In this document: in pieces, positions 23,101 through 26,133 of the stretch | Layout of the letters: every line of letters begins with the position of its first letter | How positions within the stretch are numbered: the stretch's first letter is position 1 | DNA from: a virus | Strand: one strand, 5' to 3' | IMG/VR virus record: IMGVR_UViG_3300030109_000489 | Coordinates: 1-26,133 of that record | Length of the DNA stretch: 26,133 bases | Program-made: the position numbers and the translations under genes | The notes under the pieces: generated by a model | The model's database searches: none | What the model was told of the DNA's origin: nothing | Seen by the model: only the letters and a program-made list of their open reading frames with translations

Positions 23101-23326
23101 CTTTATTCCTTTTAAATGATCTATTTTTAGATTTAGTAGTAACTTTTAAATTACTTTTTTTACTATTTCTAGGATTACCGTCTTTGTGATGAACATCTTT
23201 GCCATCACCTTTTTTTACTTTTTTAGCCTTAATAAGCATTCGTCTAGCTTTATTTCTTCCTACACGATTCTTTTTTTGTTTAGGTTTTCCTTGATAATTA
23301 TCGTATTCTTTTCTGTAATTACGCAT
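23075..23326 (-). CDS. HNH-like basic protein (83 aa)
   Basis: 83 residues. The core DVHHKDGNPRNSKKSNLKV (residues 44-62) follows the HNH nuclease pattern: H46 and H47, the Asn-rich turn, then S-N-L. The flanks are very basic (RNKARRMLIKAKKVKKGDG and KNRSFKRNKDATKKTRK). It is shorter than a typical HNH nuclease with a DNA-recognition domain, so it could be a minimal nickase or a non-catalytic DNA-binding relic. It belongs to the Lys-rich cluster and overlaps genes on both sides, starting 8 nt inside the 2OG oxygenase gene. Confidence 0.75.
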   Translation of the reverse strand: MRNYRKEYDNYQGKPKQKKNRVGRNKARRMLIKAKKVKKGDGKDVHHKDGNPRNSKKSNLKVTTKSKNRSFKRNKDATKKTRK

Positions 23327-24014
23327 TTGATTCTTTTGGAACTTCCCAACAATTAAGGTTAGATGCTACTGTCCTTCTTTCACCCTCACCTTTGAAGGGA
23401 TAAACCATGTGTTGTAACCAAGAAGGAAATACTAATAGTTTTCCTACAGTTGGCTTTATTACAAAAGACTGAGGTGGTCTTAGTCTTTCTGTGTTCATTA
23501 ATTCGTTTCTCCCATATTGAAAAGCAATGTAGCCATCGCAATCGCCAGATGTATTATATAAAGAGTAGTTTGGCGACCCAGCAGTAGGTTGATCTAATAT
23601 TTGTTGGGGTACTTTTGTCCAACCAGTAGTAGATATTCCCATTATGGTTTTTGTGCCGTGATCGTGGATTGGATTATAGTCACCTTCATAACTATGTACC
23701 GACCATGTTTCATCGATGGCTACTGCCTTTGGAGAAGAAAGGCGAGAGCCTGTGTTATTGTTAAAAAAGTTTATGTAATCAGCACCAAGACTACAAATAA
23801 ACTCAGAATATTCTTTTACTCTAGAGTCGTCATTATCCATCAATAACTGTTCGCCTTGGGATATTTGTCCTACTAAAGTATCAGCTAATGATTTTTTATT
23901 TTGATCTTCTTTATATTCATCAAGGTAATCGTTTAAGTCATTCACCATACTTATAGGCATTTCTGTTTCCATAACGAAAACAGAGGGCATATTATGTACT
24001 GTGACTTCTGCCAT
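23319..24014 (-). CDS. 2OG-Fe(II) dioxygenase-like phage protein
   Basis: 231 residues. The pattern NPIHDHG (H117, D118, H119), TIMGIS, and later KLLVFPSWLQHMVYPFKGEG (H202) followed by RRTVASNL matches the phage and cyanophage 2-oxoglutarate/Fe(II) oxygenase family: H-x-D/H, distal H, and Arg for 2OG. The N-terminal about 70 residues carry an amphipathic helical region. The target is unknown; hydroxylation of a virion or host protein is possible. It is coupled by TAATG to the upstream fibre-adjacent gene and sits beside the basic protein cluster. Confidence 0.85.
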   Translation of the reverse strand: MAEVTVHNMPSVFVMETEMPISMVNDLNDYLDEYKEDQNKKSLADTLVGQISQGEQLLMDNDDSRVKEYSEFICSLGADYINFFNNNTGSRLSSPKAVAIDETWSVHSYEGDYNPIHDHGTKTIMGISTTGWTKVPQQILDQPTAGSPNYSLYNTSGDCDGYIAFQYGRNELMNTERLRPPQSFVIKPTVGKLLVFPSWLQHMVYPFKGEGERRTVASNLNCWEVPKESNA

Positions 24015-24358
24015 TAACTAGGTACGCTAAATGCTTGGTCTGGTGTACTTTCTACTGTTGGATTAGTAATAACGCTATCTACTTGACTAGCAAATATTAC
24101 ATCCCATTTCGATACAGGACAGATAGCTACTAAGTTAGCGTTTGTCCAACTGCCTTTAGCTTTTAGCGTAAAGTTAGTTGTAGTGCTGCCATCAGTATTA
24201 GTATCTGTTTGGTTTACTGTAGTAAAAAAAGTAGATGTGTAATAAGTAGAATCACCTTCACTTCCGTTTTCATATTTCATTGCTATATCCCATTTGTCAA
24301 CTTTGCTACTGCTATTAACGTATGGGGTACAACTTGTTATTGCTTTTGTTACTGCCAT
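24014..24358 (-). CDS. hypothetical phage protein downstream of tail fibre (114 aa)
   Basis: 114 residues, Ser/Thr/Asn-rich and probably beta, with MAVTKAITSCTPYVNSSSKV at the start and LVAICPVSKWDVIFASQVDS near the end. It has no signal peptide and no catalytic motif. A strong RBS (AAGGAG, 7 nt) lies in the 10-nt gap after the fibre gene, and the stop is shared with the next gene as TAATG. Its location suggests a fibre-associated or tail accessory protein. Family not recognised. Confidence 0.7.
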   Translation of the reverse strand: MAVTKAITSCTPYVNSSSKVDKWDIAMKYENGSEGDSTYYTSTFFTTVNQTDTNTDGSTTTNFTLKAKGSWTNANLVAICPVSKWDVIFASQVDSVITNPTVESTPDQAFSVPS

Positions 24359-24368
24359 TTTTTACTCC

Positions 24369-26133
24369 TTAATGTAGTTTCTTTTTAATTTCATCAATCT
24401 CTGTTGATAATTCTTGTATTGCTTTGACAAGTATAGTTTCTAAATTAGTTGCTCCTATACGTTGTCTGCCATCTACTTCATCTTCTTGCCAAAGATCAAA
24501 TCCATCTTTAATTTCATCGTGTGCATCTATAACAGCTTTTACTTCTTGTGCTATAAATCCATGATTAATTTTATCATTCATAGTTCTTGTTTCTGAATCT
24601 TCTCTATAAGCATTTAGTTCTGGAGATATATCTTTCTCTTTTTTCCATCTAAAAGTTACTGGTCTTAAATCGTTTATAAAAGACAAACCAGCCTCTTGGT
24701 CTTGTATATCTTCTTTTAATCTTATATCAGAAGGAGCGGTTATTGTAGTAGCACCAAAAGCTATATTAGAATCATTAGTTCCATCACCAAAAGTAAAGTT
24801 ACTGTTACCTACACAAGTTATACCTTGTCCCATAACAATTTGGTTATTGGCTCCAACTGCACTAAAAGCATGATTATTACCTACCGCAACATTTTGTGAA
24901 CCTGTGGTTAAGGCATCACCTGTTGCACGACCTATAAGTACATTATCATCACCTGTAGTTATTTGACTTCCAGCATTACCACCTACACAAACATTTCTGT
25001 CAGCAGAAGTTGCAACATTTAGTGCTATGTCGCCTATAGCTACGTTATCTGCTCCAGTTAATTGTGAACCAGCAGCAGCACCTATAGCCACGTTAGAGTT
25101 ACCACAAGCAGCACTTAAAGCGTTATAACCAATAGCTACATTTTGTACTGAACTTCCAATCGCATCACCAGCAAAACTACCCATTACAACATTTAATGTA
25201 CCAGTGCTTATGTTAGAACCAGCATCTTGTCCAATCGCTACATTGTTATTACCATTACAGTTTGTTCCAGCACTATCCCCTATAAACACGCATTGTGCTC
25301 CTGTTGTAGTGTTAGAACCAGCATAAGAACCTATAGCTACGTTAGTTGATGCTGTTGTGAGGTCCTCTAAGGCTTGAAGTCCTACTGCTGTACATCTTGT
25401 TCCAGTTGTAACACTTGCAAGAGCAGACTTTCCTACTGCTGTGTTTAAGCCTCCTGTTGTCATTGCTCCTAGTGCTGATCGACCTACTGCTGTGCTGCTA
25501 GATGCTGTTGTTGAGGCATCCATTGCTTGTGAACCGACAGCAGTGTTATCTGCTCCTGTGGTGTTTGAGAGTAAAGCATTTCTACCAACTCCAGTATTAT
25601 CAGATGCTGTTGTATTTGCCTGTAAAGCATTAACACCAACTCCTGTGTTGTTAGTGCCTGTGGTATTTACCAATAATACAGCATAACCAACTCCTGTGTT
25701 GTCACCTGCTCCTACATCTGCTGTTAGTGTGCTTTTACCAATAGCTACATTATTACTGCCCGTAGTGTTTTGGGCTAAAGCAAGTTCACCCAAAGCTGTG
25801 TTTGCTTGTCCTGTAGTGTTTGCTTTTAAAGCATCTTTACCAACTGCTACATTATTCGCTCCATTATTTTGTTCTAATGCTGCAACTCCTACAGCCGTGC
25901 TATTACTCCCAGTCGTATTTACTGTAAGTGCGTCTCTACCCACAGCAGTATTAGCCGACCCTGTGGTATTGGCATCTAAAGCATTATTGCCCACCGCAAC
26001 ATTATTGTCTCCTGTGGTGTTTGCTGTTAAGGCTTGATGCCCAAAAGCAGAATTGTTTGATGCTGTCGTATTAGCTAACAAAGCATTTTTACCAAAAGCA
26101 TTGTTAGATGCACCAGTTGTATTCGCTCCTAAT
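24369..26133 (-). CDS. tail fibre with S74 chaperone C-terminus, 5' end outside window
   Basis: At least 587 residues are visible; the frame is open through the right edge, so the true start lies outside. Most of the protein is a tandem 17-residue repeat of the type A-N-T-T-G-x-x-N-x-A-V-G-x-x-A-L-x, like left-handed beta-roll heads of trimeric adhesins. The last 120 residues form an intramolecular chaperone: SDIRLKEDIQDQEAGLSFIN with the conserved S-D-x-R-L-K, then HGFIAQEVK and a C-terminal coiled coil. Family knowledge predicts self-cleavage before that Ser (codon 24731-24729) after trimerisation. Likely a host-receptor-binding fibre. Confidence 0.93.
   Translation of the reverse strand, partial: LGANTTGASNNAFGKNALLANTTASNNSAFGHQALTANTTGDNNVAVGNNALDANTTGSANTAVGRDALTVNTTGSNSTAVGVAALEQNNGANNVAVGKDALKANTTGQANTALGELALAQNTTGSNNVAIGKSTLTADVGAGDNTGVGYAVLLVNTTGTNNTGVGVNALQANTTASDNTGVGRNALLSNTTGADNTAVGSQAMDASTTASSSTAVGRSALGAMTTGGLNTAVGKSALASVTTGTRCTAVGLQALEDLTTASTNVAIGSYAGSNTTTGAQCVFIGDSAGTNCNGNNNVAIGQDAGSNISTGTLNVVMGSFAGDAIGSSVQNVAIGYNALSAACGNSNVAIGAAAGSQLTGADNVAIGDIALNVATSADRNVCVGGNAGSQITTGDDNVLIGRATGDALTTGSQNVAVGNNHAFSAVGANNQIVMGQGITCVGNSNFTFGDGTNDSNIAFGATTITAPSDIRLKEDIQDQEAGLSFINDLRPVTFRWKKEKDISPELNAYREDSETRTMNDKINHGFIAQEVKAVIDAHDEIKDGFDLWQEDEVDGRQRIGATNLETILVKAIQELSTEIDEIKKKLH
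25320..26133 (-). repeat. tandem 51-nt (17-residue) fibre repeats
   Basis: Within the fibre gene, roughly sixteen imperfect 51-nt units encode N-T-T-G-x-x-N-x-A-V-G-x-x-A-L. Units beyond about 25320 toward the 3' end continue with more drift and Cys-containing variants. The array continues past the window edge. Such arrays can gain or lose units by recombination. Confidence 0.8.

Noticed and set aside
9539-26037. Plus-strand open frames such as 9539-9724, 17339-17581, 21509-21751 and 25696-26037
   Set aside because: They lie antisense inside confidently identified minus-strand genes, have low-complexity or hydrophobic artefact composition and show no consistent RBS. The one at 25696-26037 mirrors the fibre repeats.
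26079-26081. TTG at 26081 as the start of the tail fibre
   Set aside because: The same frame and the same repeat pattern continue upstream to the window edge, so the gene is simply truncated.
25320-26133. 51-nt repeat array as a CRISPR-like or non-coding repeat
   Set aside because: The units are in frame, imperfect, without spacers, and encode a continuous beta-roll fibre.

Overview
The window is a segment of an AT-rich tailed-phage genome (Caudoviricetes), very probably from a marine phage of a Gram-negative host. All credible genes are on the minus strand and are tightly packed, with many TAATG or ATGA junctions. They include phage lysis genes, virion proteins, a long tail fibre with an auto-processing chaperone tail, and a giant polyvalent protein. 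An outer-membrane CsgG lipoprotein implies a diderm host. I see no terminase, portal, capsid, integrase, tRNA, CRISPR or host housekeeping gene.

Layout in transcription order (right to left). 26133-24369: tail fibre, truncated at the window edge, with 17-residue repeats and an S74-type chaperone. 24358-21452: a small unknown protein, a 2OG-Fe(II) oxygenase, an HNH-like basic protein, and a set of small, very Lys-rich proteins, including a 29-residue micro-ORF, around an unknown 228-residue protein. 21452-20154: an SNase-like nuclease and three small membrane proteins. 20148-15428: a curli-like module of csgF, csgG, a curlin-repeat protein, a FecR-domain periplasmic protein and a CHASE2 class III adenylate cyclase. 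15425-14447: a 3TM-type holin and a GH24 lysozyme, separated by an RNA structure touching the lysozyme ribosome binding site. 14447-6280: a run of virion or tail proteins with an embedded GNAT-like protein. 6278-1: a polyvalent protein of at least 2,092 residues with a zincin motif (HELFH) and a zeta-toxin-like kinase P-loop, running off the left edge.

The most exciting part is 15425-20148. A phage carries a near-complete curlin export apparatus (pore CsgG, accessory CsgF, curlin-like substrate) fused into one overlapping gene run with a FecR-CHASE2-cyclase signalling pair whose catalytic residues are all intact. The FecR protein itself ends in a curlin-like repeat. This suggests, as inference, a circuit in which fibre assembly or envelope state is sensed in the periplasm and turned into cAMP just before the lysis genes are translated. 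Within the module, three consecutive gene overlaps (56, 89 and 86 nt) each coincide with the signal peptide of the downstream gene, to within one codon.

Family assignments rest on motif recognition only; no searches were run. Several virion proteins are identified only by general phage resemblance and context.
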